From Tupaia tana (lineage: Eukaryota > Chordata > Mammalia > Scandentia > Tupaiidae): DNA of 64,000 nucleotides. Positions 9,112-18,720 of this stretch are shown piece after piece. The notes below the pieces were generated by a model. That model saw only the letters and a program-made list of their open reading frames with translations. It was not told the DNA's origin and made no database searches. The first letter of the stretch is position 1; the number at the start of each line of letters is the position of its first letter. The stretch is from positions 18,219,127-18,283,126 of the forward strand of contig JAKSZU010000026.1 in NCBI GenBank assembly GCA_026018925.1, given 5' to 3'. A program made the translations under genes and the position numbers.

Positions 9112-9305
9112 TTTAAATTATTTTTATTTGTTTAAAGAATTATTTAATTTAATTCATTCATTTTATTTTTTAATTTGACCAGGGAGAGACACAGAGACAG
9201 AGAAAGAGAGAAAGGGAAAGTGAGAAAGCAAGCTGCCAGGTCCAGGACTCGAACCGTGGTCAGCCATGTGGGAGTGTCCAGCACCTTAACCACCATGCTG
9301 GTCCC
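9112..9305 (-). mobile_element. tS-B SINE, reverse
   Basis: AT-rich tail (AATTATTTAATTTAATTCATTC), TTTGACCAGGGAGAGAC, AAAGCAAGCTGCCAGGTC, head ending CCATGCTGGTCCC. Perfect 17-base target repeat AATCAAGCCTATCTTTT at 9095-9111 and 9306-9322. Confidence 0.93.
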
Positions 9306-9322
9306 AATCAAGCCTATCTTTT

Positions 9323-9654
9323 AAGGAATGCATATAACAATATAGGTGAGGTACTTCCGAGGGGCTGGTATACACCATAAACTCAACAAACGAGACATGA
9401 GATAGTGACAACTGACCATAATAAGGATGGATGAACAACGTGTTTACAAACACAAGCAATTGTTGCCCTTGCCTACACACCCAGGGACCATAGTGAGCTC
9501 TGTGAAAAGAGAAAGGTCTAGCATCTCCACATGCCTTTGTAAGGATTCCTTTGGTAAATTTCACATATCTTGGCCAAATTCTTATTGACCAGTTGGAGAA
9601 CGGAACCTGAATACGTTCATACCAGGAGACTTTAAAAATAAAAGGAAAAATGCA
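9323..9654. other. unique stretch, no gene seen
   Basis: Non-repetitive DNA between two SINEs. No reading frame, RNA or repeat recognised. Confidence 0.45.
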
Positions 9655-9910
9655 GGGCCAGCAGGTGGCATGGGGGTTAAGGTTCTGGACTCCCACAGGG
9701 CTGACCACGGTTTGAGTCCAAGAGGTGGTGGCTTGAAAATCATGCCACAGTCCCAAGCAGAGAATGGAGAAGAAGGGATTGCATTGTGACCACCCTGCCT
9801 GGGGGTTGGGGGTGATTTCCCACTTTCCCTCTCACTCTCTCTCGCTGTCTTTCACTATGGGGAGTACACATACCCTATGGCAAAAACCTTAAAGACCAAA
9901 AAAAAAAAGG
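9655..9910 (+). mobile_element. tS-A SINE, forward
   Basis: Head GGGCCAGCAGGTGGCATGGG, B box GGTTTGAGTCC. The middle of the body is shortened (the CACGTGTGC segment is missing). Ends CCCTATGGCAAAAACC. Confidence 0.88.
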
Positions 9911-10764
9911 AAAAAAGAAAAATGGAATTAAAATGCAAGTTTATTTTCTGTGCAAAAAAGAAAAAAGAACCCATGCATTGTTTTGTCATCATCTGCATTT
10001 TCCAAGAACATTTTGAAGGCTCCATTTTCCGGAGTATATTTGTCTGGAAAGCTCAGTCGTGTCTGTCTCTGTAGGTGAGTGGAGAAGACATTTCAATAAA
10101 CAAATGGATGAAAATACGGTGTGACAAGGACGTGTCATGGAGTCTGTCCTATGAGGGACAGAGGTAACCCTGAAGAGTGAGCAAAAATCATTTTTTGAGC
10201 TGATCCAGGAAAGAATTCCAGGAAGTCATGACATGAGAGCTGAGTTTGCAAGGACGCTGAGAATTAGGTACTGCTTTAGGTTCCTGATTATTGGAACTTT
10301 CCTGTTAGTGGATGAACAGAATTGCCTAAAAATGTTCTTGCCTTATAGTGTCATGTGTATCTTCAAGAAAGACCGAAAGGTCTCTAGAAACACCTAAATG
10401 TTCCTAAGTGAGGATGATGGAAAGAAGGTTGAAAGACCCAAAGCTGTAAGTTAGGTTTTTTGGTGTAAACTCTATAATGGCCCTTTTGTGGGTTTTGCTG
10501 CCCCAAATTGATCCTCTCTCTTTCTGCAGACTTTCTCAAATTTGCCTTTGGAAAATCAGTGATTCTCTACTAGCATTGTTTTATGTAGAACTGACCCTTC
10601 TCTCTCGTTCCTGGGACATGTTCACATCTTTTCTGGCCAATCAGGAAATTCTGTTGCCCAACTGGTAGTGATTGACTGAGGATGGCCATGTGACCAGACC
10701 AAGGACACTCAGCCTTGGTACTTTGGTTGATACTGTTGAGAAAAAAAGAGTCATCTCTCCCTCT
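9911..10764. other. mostly unique DNA with faint old-repeat traces
   Basis: 10190-10275 (GGAAGTCATGACATGAGAGCTGAGTTTGC) faintly recalls old LINE tails. 10620-10735 (GGCCAATCAGG, GGCCATGTGACC) faintly recalls an old LTR. Neither is firm. No gene seen. Confidence 0.35.
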
Positions 10765-11028
10765 CTCTTTTTTATTTATTTATTTATCTTTTTGGGGGGT
10801 AGGTTTTTGCCATAGGGCATGTCATTCACTGGAGAGAGACAGAGATAGAGAGAGACAGTGAAGGGAAAGTGAGAAATTACCCGCTCCCTACTCCATTCTT
10901 TTTCTGGGATGTTGGACGTGCACGCACACACGCCCAATGTGATTTTTCCAGCTCTCAGGTCTGGCACTCCAACCACCGTCAGCTGTGTGAAAGCTCAGCA
11001 CCTTAACCACCATGCCACTGGCTGGGCC
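10765..11028 (-). mobile_element. tS-A SINE, reverse
   Basis: (TTTA)n tail, GGGGGG, TTTGCCATAGGGCATG, GA stretch, CACACACGCCCAATG. The B-box region is diverged (CACTCCAACCACCG). Head ends GGCTGGGCC. Confidence 0.85.
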
Positions 11029-11054
11029 TACGCATAAACTCTTTCTGCAGGTTT

Positions 11055-11310
11055 AAAGCTGGTTGGGGAGATTTATTGTACAACATGGTGACTGTAGTTA
11101 ACAACAAGGTAATTATATTCTAGAAAACTAGTAAAAGTGTGGATTTTAAGTGTTTTTACTGCAAAAAAGGTATGTGAGGTAGCACACATGTTAACTAACT
11201 CAATTCAATCATTCCACAATATATACATATTTCAAAACACCTTGTCGTATGAAAAGATGTACACTTTTTACTTGTCAGTGAAAATGAAAACAGGTAATTG
11301 ATGAATTAAA
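11055..11310 (+). mobile_element. LINE-1 3' UTR fragment, forward (old L1M type)
   Basis: GTTGGGGAGATTTATTGTACAACATGGTGACTGTAGTTAACAACA, TTTTAAGTGTTTTTACTGC, ATGTTAACTAACTCAATTC and ATTCCACAATATATACATATTTCAAAACA closely follow the conserved old-L1 3' UTR. It ends before a short A-rich stretch. Confidence 0.85.
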
Positions 11311-11343
11311 TCAAAAGAAAAGAAGAGTTGGGTGGAGGCAGAG

Positions 11344-11345
<2 letters not shown>

Positions 11346-11385
<40 letters not shown>

Positions 11386-11617
11386 AGAGGTTTTTGCTAT
11401 AGCCAGAAAGATAAAGAGAGACAGACAGGAAGTGAGAAATCACCTCCGAGGGGGGATGACCACGCCACAATCCCTTCTCCTCCATTCTCTTCTCGGGATC
11501 TTGGGCACGCATGCACACGTGCCAGGTGTGACTTTAAGCCACTGGGTCTGGGACTCGAACCATGGTCGACTACATGGGAATCCAGTGATGCAGCCGTTAT
11601 ACTATCTGCTGGTCCCC
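11346..11617 (-). mobile_element. tS-A SINE, reverse, with T39 tail
   Basis: An uninterrupted T run of 39 bases (11346-11384), GAGAGGTTTTTGCTATAG, a small gap where the GGGCGCGTGCGC segment should be, then CCGAGGGGGGATGACC and a head ending CTGCTGGTCCCC. The long pure tail suggests a young copy or later expansion. Confidence 0.93.
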
Positions 11618-11998
11618 AGAGTGAAGTTTTGAACCCCAGCCTGTTAGATTTCAAAGCTCTTGTGTAGGTGCTCTGTCATACGAAAGCACACATGCCCATC
11701 CTTTGTGCAAAGAAAGCAACGTGGACCCAGGATGGAAACAGTCCAAATTTCAAAGTCCACGTCCTCACGTTTTAGGGGGAAAAAAAAAAAAAGGAGTGGA
11801 GTGGAGACAAAGACAGAAAGAAATGAAAGCATTCATTAAAAAAAAAGTATATATCAGCATTAGAAAATATGTTGAAAACATTAGAACACTTAGCAACAAT
11901 CCATTTTAACCACTAAAGTATTCCGTAATAATACACTTAAGACATGAAACTACTTAGTAATAATCCATTAAAGCATTTGATAATAAGAAACATTTTGA
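11618..11998. other. unique, A-rich stretch
   Basis: No repeat family recognised. Several AATAAT/CACTTAG-type imperfect repeats near 11885-11990. No gene seen. Confidence 0.4.
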
Positions 11999-12268
11999 TG
12001 GGGACAGTCTAGGGCGTGACAGTTAAGGCAGCTGGATTCCACATGGTGGACCGTGTGACTCGAGTTCGGGGCCTGGTGGCTTGAGAAACACGCTGGGTAC
12101 ATGTGTGTGCATGCGCAAAACCTGACCGGAGGGAGAAACGGAAGAGAAGGGATTGCAGCATGACACTTCCTCATGGGGAGGGAGGTACTTTCTTGCTCAC
12201 TCTCTCTCTCTCTCTCTCTCTTTCTTCTCAGCAAGTGCACATGGCCTCTGGGAAAATTTTCTAAAAAG
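11999..12268 (+). mobile_element. tS-C SINE, forward (old)
   Basis: Head GGGACAGTCTAGGGCGTGACAG with AGCTGGATTCCAC and B-box remnant ACTCGAGTTCGGGGCC. Body AACACGCTGGGTACATGTG, CATGACACTTCC, a (CT)n and TGGCCTCTGGGAAAATTTTC. AGAAACATTTT / GGAAACACATTTT flank it. Confidence 0.75.
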
Positions 12269-12329
12269 GGAAACACATTTTAAGAACATTTATACAAATT
12301 AAAACACAGAGGAAGAAGACATTGAAACA

Positions 12330-12480
12330 GTTAGTGGTGGTGGTGATGCGTATGGTAATTATTGAGCTGGGGCCAGACCGCAAGCTGCTGTCTCCTGAAG
12401 TCCTTTCATTGATTCTGCCCGGAACGTTCTATGAGGCCCCCATCTCTGAGCTTCAGAGAACACAAGTCACGTGTTGCCCA
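12330..12480 (-). mobile_element. MIR-like fragment, reverse
   Basis: GGTAATTATTGAGCTGG, CCTTTCATTGATTCTGCCCGGAACGTTCTATGAGG and CCCATCTCTGAGCTTCAGAG fit a diverged reverse MIR. Confidence 0.45.
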
Positions 12481-12808
12481 TCACACAGGCATGCGTGAGA
12501 TACTCCTGCCCTGCTCACGCCTGGCTCTGTGCTGGCTTGGGGAACAAAAACACCAGATGCAACAATTTCCCCTTCCCAGCAGCTCAGAGTCTGGTGTAGC
12601 ATTTATCACTGATAGAGACGAAGAGGGCCGAGGCGGGGTTTTAGGAAGCAGGTGGATACTTGTGGGGCTCACGTGCATTCTGGCTGGTCTGTTTTCTTTG
12701 CTGTCATTAGAAGCTGACTAGCAATACCCCTCTTTCCTCTTTCATCAATCAGTTATTCACTCACTCAACTCATTCATTCAACCTTATCAACAGGGCAAGC
12801 TTTATTCT

Positions 12809-13072
12809 TTTTTATTTTTTGGAGAGGTTTTTGCTATAGGGTGCGTGCACTCGTCAGACAGAACAGAGCGAGACAGAGAGACAGAAAGGGAGAAATCACC
12901 CCCCAGGGGGGATGGCCACGCCACAATCCCTTCTCCTCCATTCTCCTCTCAGGATCTTGGGCACGCATGCACACGTGCCCGGTGTGAGTTTTAAGCCACC
13001 AGGTCCGGGACGCAAACTGTGGTCGACTACATGGGAGTCCAGCGACATAGCCATTACGCTAACTGCTGGTCC
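12809..13072 (-). mobile_element. tS-A SINE, reverse
   Basis: T-rich tail, GGAGAGGTTTTTGCTATAGGGTGCG, CCCCCCAGGGGGGATGGCC intact, head ending CTGCTGGTCC. Target repeat of 18 bases with one mismatch: CAGGGCAAGCTTTATTCT (12791-12808) and CAGGGCGAGCTTTATTCT (13073-13090). Confidence 0.95.
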
Positions 13073-13354
13073 CAGGGCGAGCTTTATTCTAGATTCTGGA
13101 AAAGACACAAGGGTAGAAGGCCAATAAGAACAGACCAGGACTCTGCCCTCTTGTGGCTTGTATTTGTGTAGGTGGGCAATTAGCAATCAGATATCTAAAC
13201 AAAGAGGTGATTTCTCATAGTGAAATGGAAGTAAACAAGCAGATGTGACAAAGTGTTCTCCAGGCAAAGGCTACTCTAAGGCAGGCAATCAGGGAAGCCT
13301 TCGTGGAGGAGGTGAAAACTGGGTTGAAATTTGATGGTGAAGAGAGAGGTACGT

Positions 13355-13629
13355 GGGGCCAGCAGGTGGCATAGTAGTTAGGGCACTGGACTCCCACATG
13401 ATCGACCACAGATCCAGTCTCAGATCCGGCGGTTTGGAACTTATACCACGTACGTGTGTGTGTGTGCATGCCCAAAATCCCAAGAGGAGAATGGAGGACA
13501 AGGAATTGTGGCATGGCCCTCCTCCTTGGGGGGGGGGGGGGGTGATTTCTCACTTTCTGTCTCTCTCTGAATCTCTGGCCAGTGTACACACCCTATAAGC
13601 AAAAATCTCTATCTCAAAAAAAGAGAGAG
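13355..13629 (+). mobile_element. tS-A SINE, forward, with G15 run
   Basis: Head GGGGCCAGCAGGTGGCATAG; the B box is disturbed (AGATCCAGTCTC). The palindrome's G arm has become G15 (13528-13542). Perfect 14-base target repeat AGAGAGAGGTACGT at 13341-13354 and 13630-13643. Confidence 0.93.
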
Positions 13630-13700
13630 AGAGAGAGGTACGTACCTATGGGGAGATCTGGTGGAAATTTCTAGCTATGGGACTGATCACATACTATGTC

Positions 13701-14308
13701 TTGTAGAAAAGAAAGGTGAAGGGACCAGGCTCTGAGCTTCAAGCTGAGCAGACTTAAGACAGACTATCAGGTTAACTCCAAGAGCAAAGGGAATCAGATC
13801 TTCCCAGATTATCTGCTGCTGGGAGTGGGGGCAGCTGGTGCCCTTCCAGGTGGGCATTCGAGACGGTTGGTTTTTCCAGTGATTGGCTTGGAGCTTCCCA
13901 GTGGACCATGGGGACAGGCCAGCTCTGAAGCACAGGCTGGGCTGGGGCTGGGAGAGGAGCTGCCAGCTAGGCTCAGATCCTCAACTTTCCCCATTTCCGC
14001 ATAATAAAGACAGCTGCTTTCAAACAACTCGGCCTGGCCTCTCCGTTTCTATAAAGGAATGAGCTGGCTCATGGCTCCGGGGCGCCGGAGGATCATGGAA
14101 GGACACAGATGCTGCATTGCGAGGTCTTGGGTGAGGCCGACCGTAATAACATGCCTTGAGTCCTGGTTACAGGCTGTTTGGCCTGCAGGGGCTGGTAGTT
14201 ACTAGGGTGTTCTGTTCTGGTCTTATAATAAGAATCACCAGAGGAGAGACCAGCCCCATCCCACCCAGTCGTGCCTGTCACACTCTTTGGATTTGTTCTT
14301 ATTGGAGT
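13701..14308. other. unique stretch, no gene seen
   Basis: Non-repetitive DNA with a G+C-rich middle (13810-13980). A 72-codon minus-strand frame (13809-14027) has no recognisable domain. Confidence 0.4.
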
Positions 14309-14603
14309 TTTTTTTTTTTTTTTTTTTTTTTTGTTTTTTGGGGAAAGGTTTTTGCTATAGGGTGCATGTGCTCACCAGAAAGACAGAGAGAGACAGAGAG
14401 ACAGAAAGCAAGAAATCACCCCCCCCCCCCCCCCCAGGGGCATGGCCATGCTGCAATCCCTTCTCCTCCATTCTCCTCTCGGGATCTTGGGCACGCACGC
14501 ACACGCACCCGGCGTGAGTTTAAGCCACCGGGTTCGGAACTCGAAGCACGGTCGACTACATGGGAGTCCAGCGACATAGCCATTACGCTAACTGCTGGTC
14601 CCC
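14309..14603 (-). mobile_element. tS-A SINE, reverse, with C17 run
   Basis: T23 tail, TTTTTGCTATAGGGTGCATG, GA stretch. The palindrome has expanded to C17 (14419-14435). Intact head with GGTCGACTACATGGGAGTCC, ending CTGCTGGTCCC. Confidence 0.94.
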
Positions 14604-14649
14604 TTACTGAATTCTTTATTGCTATGGTAACAGATAAAGAGCAGTGATT

Positions 14650-14880
14650 GGTTGGGGTGGTTGAAGCTTTGGGCTCTGGGGTTCCATCAACCTAAGTTCA
14701 AATCTTGCCTCACCCCTTACTACCAGATACTGTTGATTTGGTATCTGTAACCTCTCTGAACACTAGTTTCTCCATCCTAGGATTGGAGTGATAATGAGAC
14801 CCCCTATCTCATAGGATTAGTGGACAGGGGTTAAAAACACAGCACTTAGCAGTCCCTGGAACACAGAAACCCTGGTAACT
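14650..14880 (+). mobile_element. MIR SINE, forward
   Basis: GGTGGTTGAAGCTTTGGGCTCTGG, AAGTTCAAATCTTGCC, CTCTCTGAACACTAGTTTCTCCATCC, TCATAGGATTAG, ACACAGCACTTAGCAGTCCCTGGAACAC. Nearly full length and recognisable throughout. Confidence 0.85.
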
Positions 14881-15006
14881 AAGAGGTCTCTTTCTTTACT
14901 CGTTAGACAAGTCCTTGGTATTTATTACGATTGTCTTTATTTTACAAATTTATTAGTTTGCTGGGATTTCCAACTTTAGGTGAAAAATCATTTTCCTTTA
15001 GTCATT

Positions 15007-15250
15007 TTTTTTTTTTTTTGAGAGGTATTTTTGCTATGGGCATGTGCACTCACCAGAGAGACAGTAAGTGAGAAATCATCCCCCAGGGGGATGGCCACAT
15101 TGCAATCCCTTCTCTTCTATTCTCCTCTCGGGATTTCAGGCATGCATGAACATGTGCCTGGCATGAGTTTCAGGCCGCCAGGTCCAGGACTTGAACCATG
15201 GTCAGCCATGTGGGAGTCGGTGCCTTAACCACTATGCCACCCACTGGCCC
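15007..15250 (-). mobile_element. tS-A SINE, reverse
   Basis: T run, GAGAGGTATTTTTGCTATGGGCATG, CCCCCAGGGGGATGGCC, head ending CCACTGGCCCCC. The GA stretch is short (ACCAGAGAGACAGTAAGTG). Confidence 0.9.
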
Positions 15251-15253
15251 CCT

Positions 15254-15758
15254 TTAGTATTTTTTTAAATTGCCAGAGGGTGAGTCCACTCACCAGAGAG
15301 AGAAAGAAAAAGCACCCCTGAGTGGACTTGGTCACAACACAAGCCTCTTCCCTCTATTTCTCCATTCTGTCAGGATTTGGGTATGTACACACATGTGCCT
15401 GGTGTGTTTTATAGCTGCCAGGCTTGGGATTCACACTGGTCAGCCATGAGGGATCCAGCCTCTGATATATGTTTTATATTTTTGGGGACGTTTTTACTCT
15501 AGGGCGCATGCACTTACCAGAGAGACAGAAAGCAAGGGATCACCCCCCAGGAGGATGGCCATGCTGCAGCCCCTTCTCCTCCATTCTCCTCTCAGGATTT
15601 TAGGCACACACGCACATGCGCCTGGTGTGAGTTTTAGACTACCTGGCTTGGGACTTGAACCGTGGTCAAATATGTAGGAGTCTAGCACCCTAACCACTAC
15701 GCCACCTGCTGGACTTCTCCTATACTGTATTTAACCACTGTGCTACTGGGCAGACTTT
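15254..15758 (-). mobile_element. tS-C SINE, reverse, split by a tS-A insertion
   Basis: 3' part 15254-15470 (TTAAATTGCCAGAGGGTGAGTCC, GTCAGGATTTGGGTATG, GGTCAGCCATGAGGGATCCAGC). The head continues at 15716-15758 (TTAACCACTGTGCTACTGGGCAG) after the tS-A copy. The nesting shows tS-C is the older family. Confidence 0.75.
15475..15713 (-). mobile_element. tS-A SINE, reverse, nested in tS-C
   Basis: TTTTTGGGGACGTTTTTACTCTAGGGCGC, CCCCCCAGGAGGATGGCC, ACATGCGCCTGGTGTG, head ending CCACCTGCTGGAC. It lies between the two halves of an older SINE. Confidence 0.9.
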
Positions 15759-15774
15759 AATGTTTTGATGAGAA

Positions 15775-15940
15775 TGCTCCATTAATTATTGCTGAGAGTA
15801 AAAATTGTAGTAGTAACTATTACTCGTACTTAGTAACCACAGGTGATGCTGTATTTCCAGATAAAGGAACTGAGGCAGTAAGGCGACGTGCTTCAATCAG
15901 GGCTTGCCGTCTCCCATGTGAATCATGGGCTTTAGAGACC
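15775..15940 (-). mobile_element. MIR-like fragment, reverse
   Basis: TTAATTATTGCTGAGAGTAAAAATTG, GTATTTCCAGATAAAGGAACTGAGGCAG and CGTGCTTCAATCAGGGCTTGCC fit a reverse MIR. CATGTGAATCATGG at the right is less clear. Confidence 0.5.
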
Positions 15941-16440
15941 TGAAGAATGGGGTTTTAAAAGTCTTCCCCATAAGTAAATGGGGAAAAAGCAATCTGTGGG
16001 CCCGGGAGACTGCTTTTTAGCTCAGGATAAGCGAGTAAGATATTTACGATGCAGCCTCAATAGAAGGGTATTGTTCTGGGTGAACTGAGAGGGCAGGGGT
16101 CAGATCACATCTAAAACGCATCAACTAGGTTTTGGGGTTTTTTTGGCTTTTTTTTTTTTTTTTTTTTGGTACTGGAGCTTTTTCATAAAGAAAGATCTTA
16201 TTGCCTCTGAGCAAGGTCACTGGGATAATTCCAGGTGAGAGCATGGCCCTGAGAAAATCTATGAGAATATTTCCAGCAAGGAAGGATTTGGGAGGAAGCC
16301 AGATGAATTCGGTACCCCCCGTTTATAAGGCAAGGAGAGAAAAGCAGAAAAATGGGAATGAAGTTCGGGAGGGAAACCAGCCAAGAGCCCTTTGGGGAAG
16401 TAATAATAGCAGTGAGAGAAATAAAGGTGGGCCGTTATCA
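15941..16440. other. unique stretch with T17 run
   Basis: T17 at about 16150-16166 follows GGGGTTTTTTTGGC, with no SINE attached. No gene; the 87-codon plus frame 16201-16464 shows no recognisable motif. Confidence 0.4.
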
Positions 16441-16740
16441 AGTACCTACTATGTGCTCTCCTGACATTGGCACTTACTTGATTTGGCTTTCTCATTTGAT
16501 TTTTTTAAAAACATGTATTTATTTATTTATCTGGGATTTGTTGTGATTTTCAAACCTCCTGGGTCCAGGACTTGAACCATGGTTGGCCATGTGAGAGTCC
16601 AGTGTCTTAATCATTACGCAACTTGTCAGCCCCTCCTCATTCGGTCTTAAAAACAACCCAGCAAAAGAGATACCATTTTCTATTTTGCAGATAGGGCCCT
16701 GGATTCCAACTGAAGTCTGGCTGGCTGCTTTCAAAGCCCA
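16441..16740 (-). mobile_element. MIR SINE, reverse, split by a short SINE
   Basis: Left CAAGTACCTACTATGTGCTCTC…GCACTTACTTGATTTGGC. Right GTCTTAAAAACAACCCAGCAAAAGAGATACCATTTTCTATTTTGCAGATAG…CTGGCTGGCTGC. The small SINE at 16504-16633 interrupts it. Confidence 0.75.
16504..16633 (-). mobile_element. internally deleted SINE, reverse
   Basis: Tail (TTTAAAAACATG, TTTATTTATTTAT), then straight to CTGGGATTTGTTGTGATTTTCAAACC and a head ending CTTGTCAGCCCC. The GA stretch, palindrome and CCTTCTCCTCC block are missing, so only about 130 bases remain. Confidence 0.8.
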
Positions 16741-16794
16741 TTTAAAAAAAAAAAAAGAAATAAAAGCTTATTTATTCATTTTCCTTTCTTTTTT

Positions 16795-17061
16795 TAGTTT
16801 TTTTTTTTTTTTAAGAGGTTTTTTCTATAGGGTGCGTGCGCTTGCCAGAAAGACAGAGAGAGACAGAGAGATTGAAAGTGAGAAATCACCCCCCACGGGG
16901 GCTGGCCTGCCACAATCCCTTCTCCTCCATTCTCCTCTCGGGATCTTGGGCACGCACGCACACGCGCTCGGCATGAGTTTAAGCCACTGGGTCCGGGACT
17001 CGAACTATGAGCAACTACAAGGGAGTCCAGCGACATAGCCATTACACCAACTGCTGGTCCC
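16795..17061 (-). mobile_element. tS-A SINE, reverse
   Basis: T run, AAGAGGTTTTTTCTATAGGGTGCGTGCGC, CCCCCCACGGGGGCTGGCC, CACGCACGCACACGCGC, head ending CTGCTGGTCCC. Directly abuts the next reverse copy. Confidence 0.92.
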
Positions 17062-17238
17062 TTTTAAGAGGTTTTTGCCTTAGAACATGTGTACTCACCA
17101 GAGAGAGAGAGACAGAGACAGTGAGAGGGAAAGTGAGAAATTTATCCCCCCCCCCCCCCCCCCCCCCCGCCCCGCAAGGAGATGACCACACCACAATCCC
17201 TTCTCCTCCATTCTCTTCCTGGGATCTTGGGCACACAT
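17062..17238 (-). mobile_element. tS-A SINE, reverse, head missing, with C23 run
   Basis: TTTTAAGAGGTTTTTGCCTTAGAACATG, GA stretch, then C23 (17146-17168) where the palindrome should be. It ends at GATCTTGGGCACACATAG without the tRNA head. A 5' truncation or later deletion would explain this. Confidence 0.85.
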
Positions 17239-17577
17239 AGAGGTGTGTGTGCTGAGAGCATACGGACAGACTCCCCATGGTGTCAGCTACAGCCACAAAT
17301 TCACATGCACTCATCTCATCTCTGTGTGCAGTTATCGGAGACACAGTTCTGAGGATGACAACCTTGAGGTTTGTAATAAATTAGGAACAAGGCTCATGTA
17401 ATATTAATAATCTAAATATTTACATAAATGCTGTGAGTCTGCAGGTGAGCTGGTGAGCTGAGACATCATAAAGCCTTTCATTGCGTGGGATAAATATGTG
17501 CGACAGGGACAGAACTAAAGGGAATGTGAAATTAAGGAACGTCAACATCAAACCAGGTTCCCGTAGCTGGATTATAG
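17239..17577. other. unique stretch, no gene seen
   Basis: No repeat family recognised and no convincing reading frame. Confidence 0.4.
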
Positions 17578-17760
17578 GTTAAAAGCCTGAATTCAGGAGT
17601 CAGATAGTTCTAATCCCAGGTTTGACACTTCTGTGACTTTCAGCAAGTTATTTAACCCTTTAAGCAACAACTTTTTTTTTTTAGCATCGAATGGCTATAG
17701 TTATCATGAGAATTAAATGAGATCATGCTCATAGACAATAGTTGTAGATTGTATTATTAT
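17578..17760 (+). mobile_element. MIR SINE, forward
   Basis: AAAGCCTGAATTCAGGAGTCAGA, AATCCCAGGTTTGACACTTCTGTGACTTTCAGCAAGTTATTTAACCC, ATGAGAATTAAATGAGATCATG. The tS-A tail follows its 3' end. Confidence 0.8.
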
Positions 17761-17765
17761 TATTA

Positions 17766-18028
17766 TTTTTTTTTTTGGAGAGGTTTTTGCTATAGGGCGC
17801 GTGCGCTCGCCAGACAGACAGAGAGAGACAGAGAGACAGAAAGTGAGAAATCACCCCACAGGGGGGATGGCCACGCCACAATCCCTTTTCCTCCATTCTC
17901 CTCTTGGGATCCTGGGCACACATGCACACGTGCCCAGCGTGAGTTTCAAGCCACTGGGTCCAGTACACGAACCGTGGTCAACTACGTGGGAGTCCAGCGA
18001 CATAGCCATTATGCTAACTGCTGGTCCC
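17766..18028 (-). mobile_element. tS-A SINE, reverse
   Basis: GGAGAGGTTTTTGCTATAGGGCGCGTGCGC, CCCCACAGGGGGGATGGCC, head ending CTGCTGGTCCC. First of three reverse SINEs placed end to end up to 18479. Confidence 0.94.
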
Positions 18029-18251
18029 TTGTTTGTTTTTAAAAGTTGTGCCAGAGAAAGAATAAGCACCCACCATGGGGCATGGTCATGCTGCTATCTC
18101 TTCTCCTCCATTTCTTCCCCATTTTGAGATCCGGGGCATACACACACACATGAACCTGGCATATTTCTCAAGGTGTTAGGTCTGGGACTTGAACTACGTG
18201 GTTGGTCGTGTGGGATCCACCTCTCTTAACCACCAGGCCATGGGTTGGCCC
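18029..18251 (-). mobile_element. tS-C SINE, reverse
   Basis: TTTTTAAAAGTTGTGCCAGAGAAAG, ACCATGGGGCATGGTCATGC, CATTTTGAGATCCGGGGCATAC, GTGTGGGATCCACCTC, head ending GGGTTGGCCC. Diverged by many substitutions. Confidence 0.75.
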
Positions 18252-18479
18252 ATTTTTTAAAAATCGTTACAGAGAGAGAGAGAGACTTCTCCATAGTGTG
18301 GTATGCTTACACTGCAATCCTTTTCTTCCATTTCTTTTCCCTGATAGGAATTTGGGCAGGCATGCATACATGCCCAGAGTATTTTTTAAGCCACCAGGGA
18401 CAGGATTCAAACCCCACTTAGCCATGTGGACTCTGGCTCCCAATGTGCGGTGCCTAACTGCTGTTCTGCAGGGCCAGTC
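18252..18479 (-). mobile_element. tS-C SINE, reverse
   Basis: ATTTTTTAAAAATCGTTACAGAGAG, TGTGGTATGCTTACACTGC, CAGGATTCAAACCCC (decayed B box), GACTCTGGCTCCCAATGTGCGG, head ending CAGGGCCAGTCC. Confidence 0.7.
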
Positions 18480-18499
18480 CTTGTATTATTTGCTTATAA

Positions 18500-18720
18500 T
18501 TCTTTCTTCCCCACCTATGCCATGGCTTATTGTGTTGGGAGTACACTTCCTTGTCCCACTGACTTTCATCTTAGTCACATGGCTTACTTTGGCTCTTAGG
18601 GGTAAGCATTTGTAATATATATTCATGCAAGTAGAGACTTTAAGTGTGCCTGTAGATGAATAGCATTGGTTTGCTCTTTTGCATGCTTACATGAGAAGAG
18701 CACGCCTTGGCTAGTCAATA
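18500..18720 (+). mobile_element. possible ancient LTR-like fragment, forward
   Basis: CTTGTCCCACTGACTTTCATC, TCACATGGCTTACTTTGGC and GAGACTTTAAGTGTGCC recall an old mammalian LTR family (the consensus-like 'ATGTGACTTGCTTTGGCC'). Weak, judged by motif memory. Confidence 0.35.

Larger units (their letters stand above)
12745..13700 (+). mobile_element. ancient LINE 3'-UTR-like repeat, split by two SINEs
   Basis: Pieces at 12745-12808, 13073-13354 and 13630-13700. They read TTCATTCAACCTTATCAACAGGG, ACCAGGACTCTGCCCTCTTG, CAGGGAAGCCTTCGTGGAGGAGGTGA. This is the common old LINE tail layout (a list of sizes, then 'bulletin' motifs such as GGGAAGCCTTC…GAGGAGGTGA). Reverse and forward tS-A copies interrupt it. 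Confidence 0.5.
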
